Of a DNA stretch of 64,000 nt, positions 47,638-56,002 are shown one piece after another. The notes beneath the pieces were generated by a model. That model searched no databases and had not been told where the DNA came from. It was given only the letters and a program-made list of their open reading frames with translations. A program made the position numbers and the translations under genes. Source of the stretch: Planctopirus ephydatiae (GTDB taxonomy: Bacteria; Planctomycetota; Planctomycetia; Planctomycetales; Planctomycetaceae); assembly GCF_007752345.1 (NCBI RefSeq), contig NZ_CP036299.1, forward strand, positions 3,869,501 through 3,933,500, read 5' to 3'. Position 1 is the first letter of the stretch, and every line of letters starts with the position of its first letter.

Positions 47638-48513
47638 ATGTCACAAGTCATCAAGTTAGGGATTCCCGCAGGCAGCCTTCAGGAAGCGACAGCCGAACTG
47701 TTCCGGAAGGCAGGCTATACCATCAAGTTTTCATCGAGATCGTACTTCCCTGAAATTGATGATCCTGAAATTGAGTGTATGCTAATTCGTGCTCAGGAAA
47801 TGGCGCGCTATGTCGAACAGGGCATTCTCGATGCGGGTATGACCGGTCACGACTGGGTGCTCGAAACTCAGGCCAACGTTCATGAAATCTGCGAACTCGT
47901 TTTCTCGAAGGTCAGTCGCCGACCTGTCCGCTGGGTTCTCTGTGTGCCCAACGATTCTGAAATCAAGACGGTGCAGGATCTTCAAGGGAAACGTATCGCG
48001 ACGGAAGCCGTCGGCTTAACGAAAGCCTACCTGGCTCGACATAATGTCACCGCTGATGTTGAGTTTTCATGGGGAGCGACTGAAGTCAAACCCCCGCGTC
48101 TGGCTGACGCCATTGTCGAAGTGACCGAGACCGGCAGTTCGCTCAGGGCCAATAATCTGCGGATTCTGGATGAAGTCCTCCAGAGTACGACGCGGTTTAT
48201 TGCTAACAAAGTGGCTTTTGCCAACGAGTGGAAGCGTGGCAAGCTAGAAAACATCGCACTCATGCTGCAATCCTGTCTCGCTGCAGAGGGGAAAGTCGGC
48301 CTGATGATGAATGTCCGCCGGGGAGATCTGCCGACAGTCCTCGGACAACTTCCCGCTCTGCAAAAGCCTACCATCTCATCGCTTTCTGATCCTGATTGGG
48401 TCGCCGTGAATACGATTGTCGATGAATCGTATGTCCGGATTGTCATTCCCAGGCTGAAACAGGCCGGGGCTCGCGGGCTCGTTGAGTATCCGATCAACAA
48501 AATCATCGACTAG
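47638..48513 (+). CDS. hisG: ATP phosphoribosyltransferase, long form
   Basis: A 291-residue protein, the length of the long HisG form that carries its own C-terminal regulatory domain and needs no HisZ. Typical stretches are '[20 protein letters not shown]', '[20 protein letters not shown]', 'TGHDWVLE', '[16 protein letters not shown]', '[18 protein letters not shown]', and, in the PII-like C-terminal domain, '[20 protein letters not shown]', which binds histidine for feedback inhibition in this family. It catalyses the first step of histidine synthesis. It is followed after 47 nt by the amino-acid-kinase-family gene. Confidence 0.96.
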   Translation: MSQVIKLGIPAGSLQEATAELFRKAGYTIKFSSRSYFPEIDDPEIECMLIRAQEMARYVEQGILDAGMTGHDWVLETQANVHEICELVFSKVSRRPVRWVLCVPNDSEIKTVQDLQGKRIATEAVGLTKAYLARHNVTADVEFSWGATEVKPPRLADAIVEVTETGSSLRANNLRILDEVLQSTTRFIANKVAFANEWKRGKLENIALMLQSCLAAEGKVGLMMNVRRGDLPTVLGQLPALQKPTISSLSDPDWVAVNTIVDESYVRIVIPRLKQAGARGLVEYPINKIID

Positions 48514-48560
48514 CGATCCCTCGATCAATTGATTGGATGCTGTTGGAGAATTCTTCCCAA

Positions 48561-49208
48561 ATGCTGGTGGTCATCAAGGTCGGTGGCAGCCTTTATGATT
48601 ATGAAAATCTCCGGGAAGTGCTGGCTTCGATTCGCAGCTGGTTTCAACCGGGAAGACCTTATTCAGATTGCAGCCCGCTGCTGATTCCTGGAGGCGGTGC
48701 AACCGCTGATGTGATCCGTGACTGGCAGAAGCAACATCAAATTGAGGAGGAAGCGGCTCACTGGCTGGCTTGTGAGTCTCTCGAATTGAATGCCCGCCTG
48801 ATCCAATCCCTGCTGCCTGAGTCACGCCTGGTGGATCATCTCGAACAGTCACTGGGCGCCTGGAAAGAGGGGCTTTTCCCTGTACTGCGAACCAGCAGAG
48901 CTCTGCAACTCGCCGAGAGTTCTTCCGAGGATGGCCTTCAACCCGAACCCCTTCCTCATCATTGGGATGTGACCAGCGACTCGATTGCCGCCTGGTTTGC
49001 GTGCCGCTGGCAAGCCCGACATCTTCTCCTCTGCAAATCGATTCCTGTGCCAGACAAAATGCCAGTTCTCGAAGCCTCTCGATCAGGAATTGTCGATCCT
49101 TTTTTTCCAGGGCTGGCGGGACACATCCCGCGAATCGACTGGTGCTATGCCCGCCAACTTCCTTGTAACAGCATACCTTGGCTGCAACAGGGTTACCCGA
49201 TCTCATGA
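48561..49208 (+). CDS. Amino-acid-kinase-superfamily protein (MfnE/aspartokinase-like)
   Basis: A 215-residue protein from the ATG at 48561, which puts the phosphate-binding 'VVIKVGGSLYD' right at the N-terminus and has GGAGAA upstream; an ATG at 48537 is also in frame. It has 'LLIPGGGATADVIRDWQ' and 'WDVTSDSIAAWFACRW' followed by 'LLLCKSI', the pattern of the short amino-acid-kinase group that includes MfnE, a kinase of methanofuran synthesis. Planctomycetes are known to carry tetrahydromethanopterin/methanofuran-type C1 genes, so a role in that cofactor route is a fair inference, but no other C1 gene is in the window. A uridylate- or aspartate-kinase-like role is possible. Confidence 0.75.
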   Translation: MLVVIKVGGSLYDYENLREVLASIRSWFQPGRPYSDCSPLLIPGGGATADVIRDWQKQHQIEEEAAHWLACESLELNARLIQSLLPESRLVDHLEQSLGAWKEGLFPVLRTSRALQLAESSSEDGLQPEPLPHHWDVTSDSIAAWFACRWQARHLLLCKSIPVPDKMPVLEASRSGIVDPFFPGLAGHIPRIDWCYARQLPCNSIPWLQQGYPIS

Positions 49209-49401
49209 ATCGCTGCGTAATTCATCCGGTGAATTCCGGATCTTCTACGGCAGATTCATGACAATTGAGTCGAGGCCGAATCTTCAAACTTGACTCCACG
49301 AACGGCGCCTGATTTTCATCGCTGCAACCTGCCTGATTGCGTATGATGTTGTTCTTGAAGAACCCCTCCGTAGCAGACATCCTTTCATGAAGTGAACATC
49401 C

Positions 49402-51117
49402 ATGGCTGGACACCACGCCGTCGGCATTGACCTGGGAACAACTTATTCGACCATTGCGTATCTCAATGAACATGGTGAACCCGTCACCATTCCCAATGTT
49501 GATGGCGAGATGACCACCCCTTCGGTCGTGCTGTTCGAAAAGAGCAAGGTGGTTGTCGGGACAGAAGCTCTTCGCAATTCGATCCGTGCCCCGCAGCGAG
49601 TGATTTCGGCTGCCAAAAGATACATGGGCGACCCGACCAAAACCTGGGAGATTGATGGTCGACAAATCACCCCCGTCGATGTCTCCGCCTATATTCTGGA
49701 ATCGCTGCTGAAGCAGGCTCGCCAGGTGATTGGCGAAATTGAACACGCCGTAATTACAGTTCCCGCCCAGTTCACAGATCTTTCACGTTCGCGAACCGCT
49801 GAGGCCGGCCTCAAGGCGGGACTGAAACAGGTTGATATCATCAATGAGCCAGTGGCTGCCGCATTATGCTATGTGATTGGCAGCGAAGGGATGTGGTTTA
49901 CCGAGCTTGCTGAAGACCAACGGATTTTAGTCGTCGATCTAGGGGGCGGCACTTACGATCTTTCGCTGGTTTCTTATCGCAAGAACGAAGTCCGCGTCAT
50001 CGCTTCTTCTGGCGATCTCAATCTCGGTGGTCTCGATTTCAACCAGGTACTGCTCAATGGTCTGGCCCGGCAGTTCCAGAAAGAGTTCGGGCTTGATCCG
50101 CGCAATGACCGCGAAAGCCTGCAGGCCTTAGCACTCGAAGTTGAACAGACCAAACGCAGTCTTTCCGTACGCCCCAAGGCTGCCCTGAACGTGGCCCATA
50201 AAGGTTATCGTAAGACTTATCTTGTCGAGCAGGGACAATTCGAAAAACTCTCGGCCAAGCTGCTGGAGCGGATCGAGTCAATCACTCAAGGGCTACTACG
50301 CGACAATAAACTGGGATGGGCTCACGTCGATGTGGTCCTCGCGACTGGCGGTGCCTCGCGTATGCCCATGATCCAGCAACTGCTGAAGAAAATGGCGGGC
50401 TACAAGACTCTGAACTCGACACTTTCCCCCGATCTGTCGATTGCCCACGGTGCGACCTATTTTGCGGGCATGCTGATGTCCGATCAGGATTTTGCCCGCT
50501 CGGTTCTGAATTCTCAGGCCATTTCCAAACTTTCGAAATTCAAACAGATTGATGTCAACTCAAGATCTCTCGGGATCCTGGTGCGTAATGAAACTTCGGG
50601 CCAGCGTGAACCCAACTGGCTCATTCCCGCCAATACCCCACTCCCGGCCAGTTGTACGCAAACTTACGGAACCGTGATCGCCAATCAGAGCAAAGTCACC
50701 CTGCGGCTCGTCGAAAGCGGCAATGCTGTTGATCGCGATTTTGTGCCCGTGGGTGAATGCGAAATCAGTTCCCTCCCACCTGGACTTCCAGAAGGTTCGG
50801 CAATCGATGTAAAGCTCGAATATAGAGCCGATGCCCGCGTAAAGGTCTCTGCAAAAGTCCGCAAGACGGGTCATTCAGCCCATACCGAAGTCATCCGTCA
50901 AGAAAGCATCAAAAAAACAGCACTTCCTGGCGAACGGGCCGCTCAAGAAGAAGAAATTATTCTCTTAGAGGACGCTGATGTTTCCGAGATCCAGGAACCC
51001 AAGGCACGAGCCAGAGTGGTGAATTCCACCTCTCAGCCAGGGACATCAGTAAAAACCCAGAAATCCACCCTTGCCGACGACGACCCCTTCTGGAAACTCA
51101 TCAACGAAGATCAGTAA
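49402..51117 (+). CDS. Short Hsp70-family protein lacking the alpha-helical lid
   Basis: A 571-residue protein. The ATPase domain is intact: phosphate-1 'VGIDLGTTYSTIAYL', connect-1 'INEPVAAALCY', phosphate-2 'LVVDLGGGTYDLSLV', adenosine motif 'VVLATGGASRMPMIQQLL'. The substrate-binding beta domain is visible near 388-495 ('SLGILVRNETSG', 'LIPANTPLPAS', 'LRLVESG'). After about residue 500 there are only 70 residues, acidic and polar, in place of the roughly 110-residue helical lid of DnaK. Such forms can act as chaperones with altered release kinetics. No dnaJ or grpE gene is adjacent. Confidently Hsp70-like; not the main DnaK. Confidence 0.92.
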   Translation: MAGHHAVGIDLGTTYSTIAYLNEHGEPVTIPNVDGEMTTPSVVLFEKSKVVVGTEALRNSIRAPQRVISAAKRYMGDPTKTWEIDGRQITPVDVSAYILESLLKQARQVIGEIEHAVITVPAQFTDLSRSRTAEAGLKAGLKQVDIINEPVAAALCYVIGSEGMWFTELAEDQRILVVDLGGGTYDLSLVSYRKNEVRVIASSGDLNLGGLDFNQVLLNGLARQFQKEFGLDPRNDRESLQALALEVEQTKRSLSVRPKAALNVAHKGYRKTYLVEQGQFEKLSAKLLERIESITQGLLRDNKLGWAHVDVVLATGGASRMPMIQQLLKKMAGYKTLNSTLSPDLSIAHGATYFAGMLMSDQDFARSVLNSQAISKLSKFKQIDVNSRSLGILVRNETSGQREPNWLIPANTPLPASCTQTYGTVIANQSKVTLRLVESGNAVDRDFVPVGECEISSLPPGLPEGSAIDVKLEYRADARVKVSAKVRKTGHSAHTEVIRQESIKKTALPGERAAQEEEIILLEDADVSEIQEPKARARVVNSTSQPGTSVKTQKSTLADDDPFWKLINEDQ

Positions 51118-51203
51118 TCACGTCGATTGTTATTCACATCAAAGCCTCAATAGCTGTGCTCATCACACGGACAAATTTTGAGGCGATCCAGGAATCCCGG
51201 GTT

Positions 51204-52151
51204 ATGTCGGCATCCGAAAGCAGCGTGATCAATCAGGTCGAAATCGTAGGAACCGGCCTCGTTGTGGCCGACCACCGCATGATCGTCCCAGACTATCCTC
51301 AGGAAGATACGAAAATCTCGGGGCAGGCTTTACCTCGTCAGGTGGGCGGGCCTGTCCCCACAGGGCTCACGATGCTCAAACGCCTGGGGCATTCCTGCCG
51401 CATGATTGGTAGTTGGGGTGCAGATGATGCTGGCGCATTTATTACGCAGCAGTTGAAATCCGAAGGAATCGATCTGCAATACTCCCTGTTGGGAGCAGAA
51501 CGTGAAACGGGTTTAGCCCACATCTGGATTAATGAGCAGACTGGCCGACGGACAGTGGTCAGTCACCGACCCCGGCAGTATCTCGAACCAGCAGATTTTC
51601 AGCGTCAAATGTTTGTGGGAGCCAAGTGTCTGTATCTCGACGGCTGGCCTGTGAATACTTCCATCGCGGCTGCCAAACTTGCCAGAGAATGTGGATTACG
51701 AGTCTTTCTGGATGCGGGAAGTTATCGCCCAGGGCTGGAGGATCTGCTGCCCTTTGTCGATGTGCTGAATGCTTCCCGACGAATGATCCAGGAGTTCCTG
51801 AGAACAGATTCGCTGGAAGATGCCGCTGCGCGATTACAGGCTCTGGGACCGCGCTGGGTCATCACCACCTTTGGGGAAGCGGGGGCGGTCTTACACACCC
51901 GCAGCCACGTTGTTGAGCAGGAAGCGTTCCACGTTGTGACGCGGGATACGAATGGCGCGGGGGATGTCTTCTGCGGCAGCTTTGTGCATGGCTGGCTTGA
52001 AAACTGGCCTGCCGACTACACACTTCGTTTTGCTTGTGCTGCTGGAGCGATCAAATGCAGCCACCACGGAAATCGCGATGCCCTCCCCACTCTGGGAGCG
52101 ATCTTTCGCATGGCCGGGCCCATCCCTCTCGATGAAGACGAAGAAAGTTAG
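51204..52151 (+). CDS. PfkB-family carbohydrate kinase
   Basis: A 315-residue ribokinase-fold kinase from the ATG at 51204 (the frame is open to 51156). PfkB signature 1 lies around 'GGPVPTGLTMLKRLGHSCRM', followed by 'IGSWGADDAGAFITQQLKSE' and 'GIDLQYSL'. Signature 2, with the catalytic base, is 'DTNGAGDVFCGSFVHGWLE' near 244. The anion hole and Asp are intact, so it should be active. The sugar or nucleoside cannot be told; the residue pattern is ribokinase/ketohexokinase-like. It follows the Hsp70 gene by 86 nt. Confidence 0.9.
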   Translation: MSASESSVINQVEIVGTGLVVADHRMIVPDYPQEDTKISGQALPRQVGGPVPTGLTMLKRLGHSCRMIGSWGADDAGAFITQQLKSEGIDLQYSLLGAERETGLAHIWINEQTGRRTVVSHRPRQYLEPADFQRQMFVGAKCLYLDGWPVNTSIAAAKLARECGLRVFLDAGSYRPGLEDLLPFVDVLNASRRMIQEFLRTDSLEDAAARLQALGPRWVITTFGEAGAVLHTRSHVVEQEAFHVVTRDTNGAGDVFCGSFVHGWLENWPADYTLRFACAAGAIKCSHHGNRDALPTLGAIFRMAGPIPLDEDEES

Positions 52152-52737
52152 TGAAGTCATCGTCTTATCTCAGCACCTACATTCTGGGCACTGTTGAAAT
52201 CGATGGTGAAAAGCACCCTTAACCCAGTTCACCGACTGCATTGCAAATGGCCTTGGCAGTTCAGGCGAATTCCGTGACCTCTTGTCGTTGTGTCTGCACA
52301 CAACAACCCGGCCACAAATTGGCCAAACCACCCATCTCTCACATCTCACCATCCATCAACTCACCTGAAGCTCTCGACCTCTCCAGCTGCATATGCACCC
52401 ACATTCTGCCCGGAAAACTCGCTCAACGAGCGAGCATGGTGCCCAGCAGTCTGGCAGTCAGCATCGTCAAACGATCTTCATAATCGATCCTCAATAGGCG
52501 CTCACCGGCACGAATCTCTTGATCCGCCATGCCAAGGACTCACAACTGAGGCAAAACGCTGAAAATTTTTCAATTTTCACCACTTCTTCGAATTCGCGGC
52601 ATCAGAATTGTTAATTCAGTCGAAGTGACATTGACGACAGTTCGCCACATTATGAAAATACAATGAACGAATAATAAATTATCGACGAACGGCAAGACGC
52701 CGCCCGCCGAATCTGTCTGTGTGGTAGGAGTGGCAAG
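52152..52737. other. Intergenic region without a recognisable gene
   Basis: 586 bases. Overlapping open frames here have no protein-like composition. The right end, around 52650-52685, is AT-rich (AATAATAAATTATCG) and is the likely promoter of the small gene at 52738. No RNA gene was recognised. Confidence 0.5.
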
Positions 52738-52938
52738 ATGCTCACGAGACCCTGGATGATTTGGAGTGTTCCAGCCCTCGCTTGGGGCTGCTTTATGTGT
52801 TGGGCCGCCGGTTATCAGGCAGGCTTCGATGAGGGCCAGGATGCAGCCTGGGCCACAGCCCGAAAATCTCTCAATGCGGTGGCATCGGCCGATGCACCTC
52901 ATCCCTCATTGATCGAAGAGCGTTTCTCTTTGCGATGA
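52738..52938 (+). CDS. Small putative membrane protein
   Basis: A 66-residue protein. It is supported by an AGGAG ribosome-binding site at 52726-52730, an AT-rich upstream region and a sensible composition: a hydrophobic N-terminal segment 'MIWSVPALAWGCFMCWAAGY' followed by an acidic, soluble tail ending 'IEERFSLR'. It could be a single-helix membrane protein or a signal-anchored peptide. It is not recognised as a known family, and chance coding remains possible. Confidence 0.5.
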   Translation: MLTRPWMIWSVPALAWGCFMCWAAGYQAGFDEGQDAAWATARKSLNAVASADAPHPSLIEERFSLR

Positions 52939-53071
52939 TTGATTCATCAAGCCAGATAAAACCATACCTTCACTCGATCGACTGGCGTAGAGCTTGTTCG
53001 ACCGGAGAAGAAATTGTTGTCTCAGCTGGAAATACCGGTGAGGCCAGAGACTGTCTGGTTTACTACTGACT

Positions 53072-53101
53072 GGTCAAACACTTTCCGGTCAAACACACTC
53101 C
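53072..53101. repeat. 15-bp imperfect tandem repeat upstream of a membrane-protein gene
   Basis: GGTCAAACACTTTCC is followed at once by GGTCAAACACACTCC (13 of 15 identical). It lies 46 bp before the start at 53147 and could be a regulator half-site pair or one more micro-duplication of the kind seen elsewhere in the window. Confidence 0.6.
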
Positions 53102-53146
53102 GCCCGACACCGTGCAGCATGGAGGGGGATGGGCTAAACTTCTGGC

Positions 53147-54904
53147 ATGGTGAACAAGCCGCCCAAACCCAGTGAATTTTCCAGCCAGCGTGAGCGTGCG
53201 AACCCACATACTCAACGAGCGATGAAAGATGATTCGCTTCCACAGAACCTTGCCAAATCATTTCTTCTGCCCGGCTTCGCCATCTGTCTGACATGGATTG
53301 CCCTCTGGTATTTCCGCTGGCCGTTAGGAATTCCCGGTGAATGGATCTGGTGGCGAATCGCCTGGAATGAACCCGATCGGTGGATCAATCTGCTGTTGGG
53401 ATTGATCGCTGGCCTGGCCTATCTGGCCTTTGTGCTGGCCGGCGCACGCCGAATCGATCATCTATCATCCACTACAAAAAAACTCTGGATCGGTGGCCTG
53501 CTGATCGCAGCTCTCGTCTGGAATTTCCTCGTGATTGAGCTGGCCCCCTCTTCTGCCCGGTTCGGCAAAGCCCCTTTCGTGCTCTATTACCCGGCTTCAT
53601 CCGGGTACTTCACCATTGCCAGGCACGAGAGTCCTCAAGTCGATCAGTTTTTGCAAACTTATCCTGAGCGCGTGCAGCAAGGTGATGTCCTGCATGTCGG
53701 CACTCATCCGCCGGGCTTATTTCTGGTCTTTCATGCGATTTCGTCTATGGTGGAAAACTCACCTTTTATGCGGAATCTCTCGCTCGCCACCATGCCCGTC
53801 TCATTCCATGACGCTTGTGGAATCATTGAAGAGAATGGACAGAACACGCCTCACCCCATGACCTCAAATGATGTGGCCATTCTCTGGCTGGCCACCATGC
53901 TTGTGATCATCATGGCTGCGGGGACGACGCTCCCTCTGTATCTGCTTTGTGCACAATTTTCATCACCCCGCAGTGCATGGCTGACGGCGGCTCTCTGGCC
54001 GCTGGTACCGGCCAGTTTGATCTTTATCCCTAAGTCTGATGCCGCATTTCCCTGGCTTTCGACCATGCTCCTCCTGGGGATTGGCTGGCTCTGTCAGGTC
54101 AGATCCACAAGACCCGTCTGGCAATTCATGATTGTCGGATTCCTGTGGGGAATTCTGGCCATGATCGCAATGCTGCAATCGCTGGCCTTCGCTCCGGTTC
54201 TATTAATGTGCTTCCTCTATGGTCTGGCCACGATTGCCACGTGTTACATCCACCGGAGGGATCATGATAGCTCGTCGCATTTGGTGAGGAATCTCGTCGC
54301 CGGTCTGGCAGTGCTCGTTGGATTTTTAGGATCGACCAGTCTCTTTTCAGCCCTCTCAGGTGCCAACCTGGGGTTTATCTGGTGGCAGAATTCGATCAAT
54401 CACAGCCGCTTTTATGAAGTTTCTCCCAGAACAACATGGTTATGGTTCATTGTTTCACCAGTTGAACTGGCTTTTGCCGTGGGCTGGCCTGTCTTTTTGC
54501 GATTTCTTTTTTCTATGCGTTTTCCGGAATCATCTGGTAACGAACAAACTCTCAAACGTGGCTGGCAGCTGCTTGGACAATCCTTCGCCAAACCCACCCG
54601 CCTTGCCGATGGTTGGCGCCTGGCTGCCTGTTGCCTGAGTGTCTGGTTGTGGCTCTGGTGTTCTGGGAAAAACAGTGGCGAAGCCGCTCGGCTGTGGATT
54701 TTTCTCATGCCGATTCTGCTCTGGGTGCCCACACTGACCAGAGCTGATCTGTGGACGGAAATAACGCCTGGTTTGCCAAAACCTGAATCTGCGTGGTGGG
54801 AACCAACCGGCCCCGCCATCTGGCTGACAGCGCAGATCATTGTCTGCCTGTTGACCGTCTGGCGCATCTCGGGGTTCGACTTTGGTGGCGGTTTGTTGAA
54901 TTAA
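53147..54904 (+). CDS. Large multi-pass membrane protein, probably GT-C glycosyltransferase-like
   Basis: A 585-residue protein with about 11-12 membrane helices. The N-terminal 35 residues are polar and could be partly untranslated: an in-frame ATG at 53222 is an alternative start. A long extracytoplasmic loop near 130-220 contains 'HVGTHPPGLFLVFHAI', and the HPPG motif is common in GT39-like enzymes of bacteria. 'FIPKSDAAFPWLSTMLLLG' and 'IWWQNSINHSRFYE' follow. Substrate and acceptor are unknown. No other glycan gene is next to it, but another GT-C gene occurs at 27-28 kb. Confidence 0.7.
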   Translation: MVNKPPKPSEFSSQRERANPHTQRAMKDDSLPQNLAKSFLLPGFAICLTWIALWYFRWPLGIPGEWIWWRIAWNEPDRWINLLLGLIAGLAYLAFVLAGARRIDHLSSTTKKLWIGGLLIAALVWNFLVIELAPSSARFGKAPFVLYYPASSGYFTIARHESPQVDQFLQTYPERVQQGDVLHVGTHPPGLFLVFHAISSMVENSPFMRNLSLATMPVSFHDACGIIEENGQNTPHPMTSNDVAILWLATMLVIIMAAGTTLPLYLLCAQFSSPRSAWLTAALWPLVPASLIFIPKSDAAFPWLSTMLLLGIGWLCQVRSTRPVWQFMIVGFLWGILAMIAMLQSLAFAPVLLMCFLYGLATIATCYIHRRDHDSSSHLVRNLVAGLAVLVGFLGSTSLFSALSGANLGFIWWQNSINHSRFYEVSPRTTWLWFIVSPVELAFAVGWPVFLRFLFSMRFPESSGNEQTLKRGWQLLGQSFAKPTRLADGWRLAACCLSVWLWLWCSGKNSGEAARLWIFLMPILLWVPTLTRADLWTEITPGLPKPESAWWEPTGPAIWLTAQIIVCLLTVWRISGFDFGGGLLN

Positions 54905-55099
54905 AGACTTTGAAGGTTCCTTCCTTCCCATCAACATGTAGACATTTCGCAACAGATGTGGCTTGTCTGCCCGCCCTCGTATTCGAACTTTCCGGCAAAT
55001 CTGGCAGAGTGAAGGGCCATCATCGCTCACTCTTGCCGAAAGAAGCCAGCCCATCGCCGCACATGAGGGCAAGCTGAAGCATACACTGGAGGAGTCTGT

Positions 55100-55951
55100 A
55101 TGTTTCGCTGCACTTGCCCCACGTTATTCATCCCGCTTACCTGGGCAGCCATGAAGTTTCTGGTGCTCTTCCTTTCCATCGGTACGATCACCGCCTTGGG
55201 TTGCGAATCTGCACCACCTGGGCCGGTTGTGATTATTCGCCCGGACGAACCATTGGCCCCGGAAGATTGGTCGACCTTCGAGCGGATTATTAAATCCTTG
55301 CCGGGCGAAAAACTCCCGGCCTTTGGCCCGCTCTTCGCACCGCCACCTCAATGGAAAGATAAGCGGACCATTTCGATCTCTGATCTGCTCAAGGAGGAAA
55401 CGGGCCTCCTCGCCAAAAAATGGAACCCGACAGAATTGGGAGCTCAATGGAATCGTTCCACAGCACTTCAGCGGGCACTACGGCTTGAGCAGGTGACTCC
55501 CGAACAGTTTGCCGCCTGGACACAAGCCCTCGCTTTAGCGGCCATGAGAAATGTCGCCAGCCCTCGCAATCTGTCGGATCATCTTCGCAAAGAAGCACTT
55601 TTGTCACTGCGTAAGCTGGAAACCGACGAACGGATGTTCTCCACGCTGACGCCTGAGGAGAGGTATCGGATTCTCCGCGATGCCCGTGCGCTGGCCAGAG
55701 TTCATCGTCAGGAGTGGCTCATGAAGGCTCCCGAAGAAAATCAGCAACTCGCCAAACAGCATGAAGCCTGGCTCAAAAAAGTGCTGCCAGGACATGTCTG
55801 GGCTGATCCCATTCTCGAAGTCACCGACCACGAATTATCACTCGGCGTTCCTTTTGGTGAACACAAAACCGATGGCGATGCCCTGTTGCGCTTCAACTCG
55901 CTCGAAGGAGATATCTTCTATACTCGCCCCAACGATCCTGCAGCACAGTAA
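55100..55951 (+). CDS. Putative lipoprotein of unknown function
   Basis: A 283-residue protein. The ATG at 55100 has a very good GGAGGAG site (55088-55094), while the in-frame ATG at 55151 would give a cleaner signal peptide, 'MKFLVLFLSIGTITALGC', ending in a lipobox-like LGC. With the first start the signal has a 17-residue extension. The mature part is soluble and helical with many charged residues ('LRKEALLSLRKLETDERMFS'), no repeats, and a beta end 'EVTDHELSLGVPFGEHK'. No family is recognised; it is probably anchored in a membrane facing the periplasm. Confidence 0.72.
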   Translation: MFRCTCPTLFIPLTWAAMKFLVLFLSIGTITALGCESAPPGPVVIIRPDEPLAPEDWSTFERIIKSLPGEKLPAFGPLFAPPPQWKDKRTISISDLLKEETGLLAKKWNPTELGAQWNRSTALQRALRLEQVTPEQFAAWTQALALAAMRNVASPRNLSDHLRKEALLSLRKLETDERMFSTLTPEERYRILRDARALARVHRQEWLMKAPEENQQLAKQHEAWLKKVLPGHVWADPILEVTDHELSLGVPFGEHKTDGDALLRFNSLEGDIFYTRPNDPAAQ

Positions 55952-56002
55952 CTCACGACTCTAAGCCGCCTGAGATGAGCTGAAGAATCATATTTCGGCC
56001 GC

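Noticed and set aside
52241-52562. Two overlapping plus-strand frames in the gap after the PfkB gene
   Set aside because: Low-quality composition, no ribosome-binding site, and they overlap each other in different frames.
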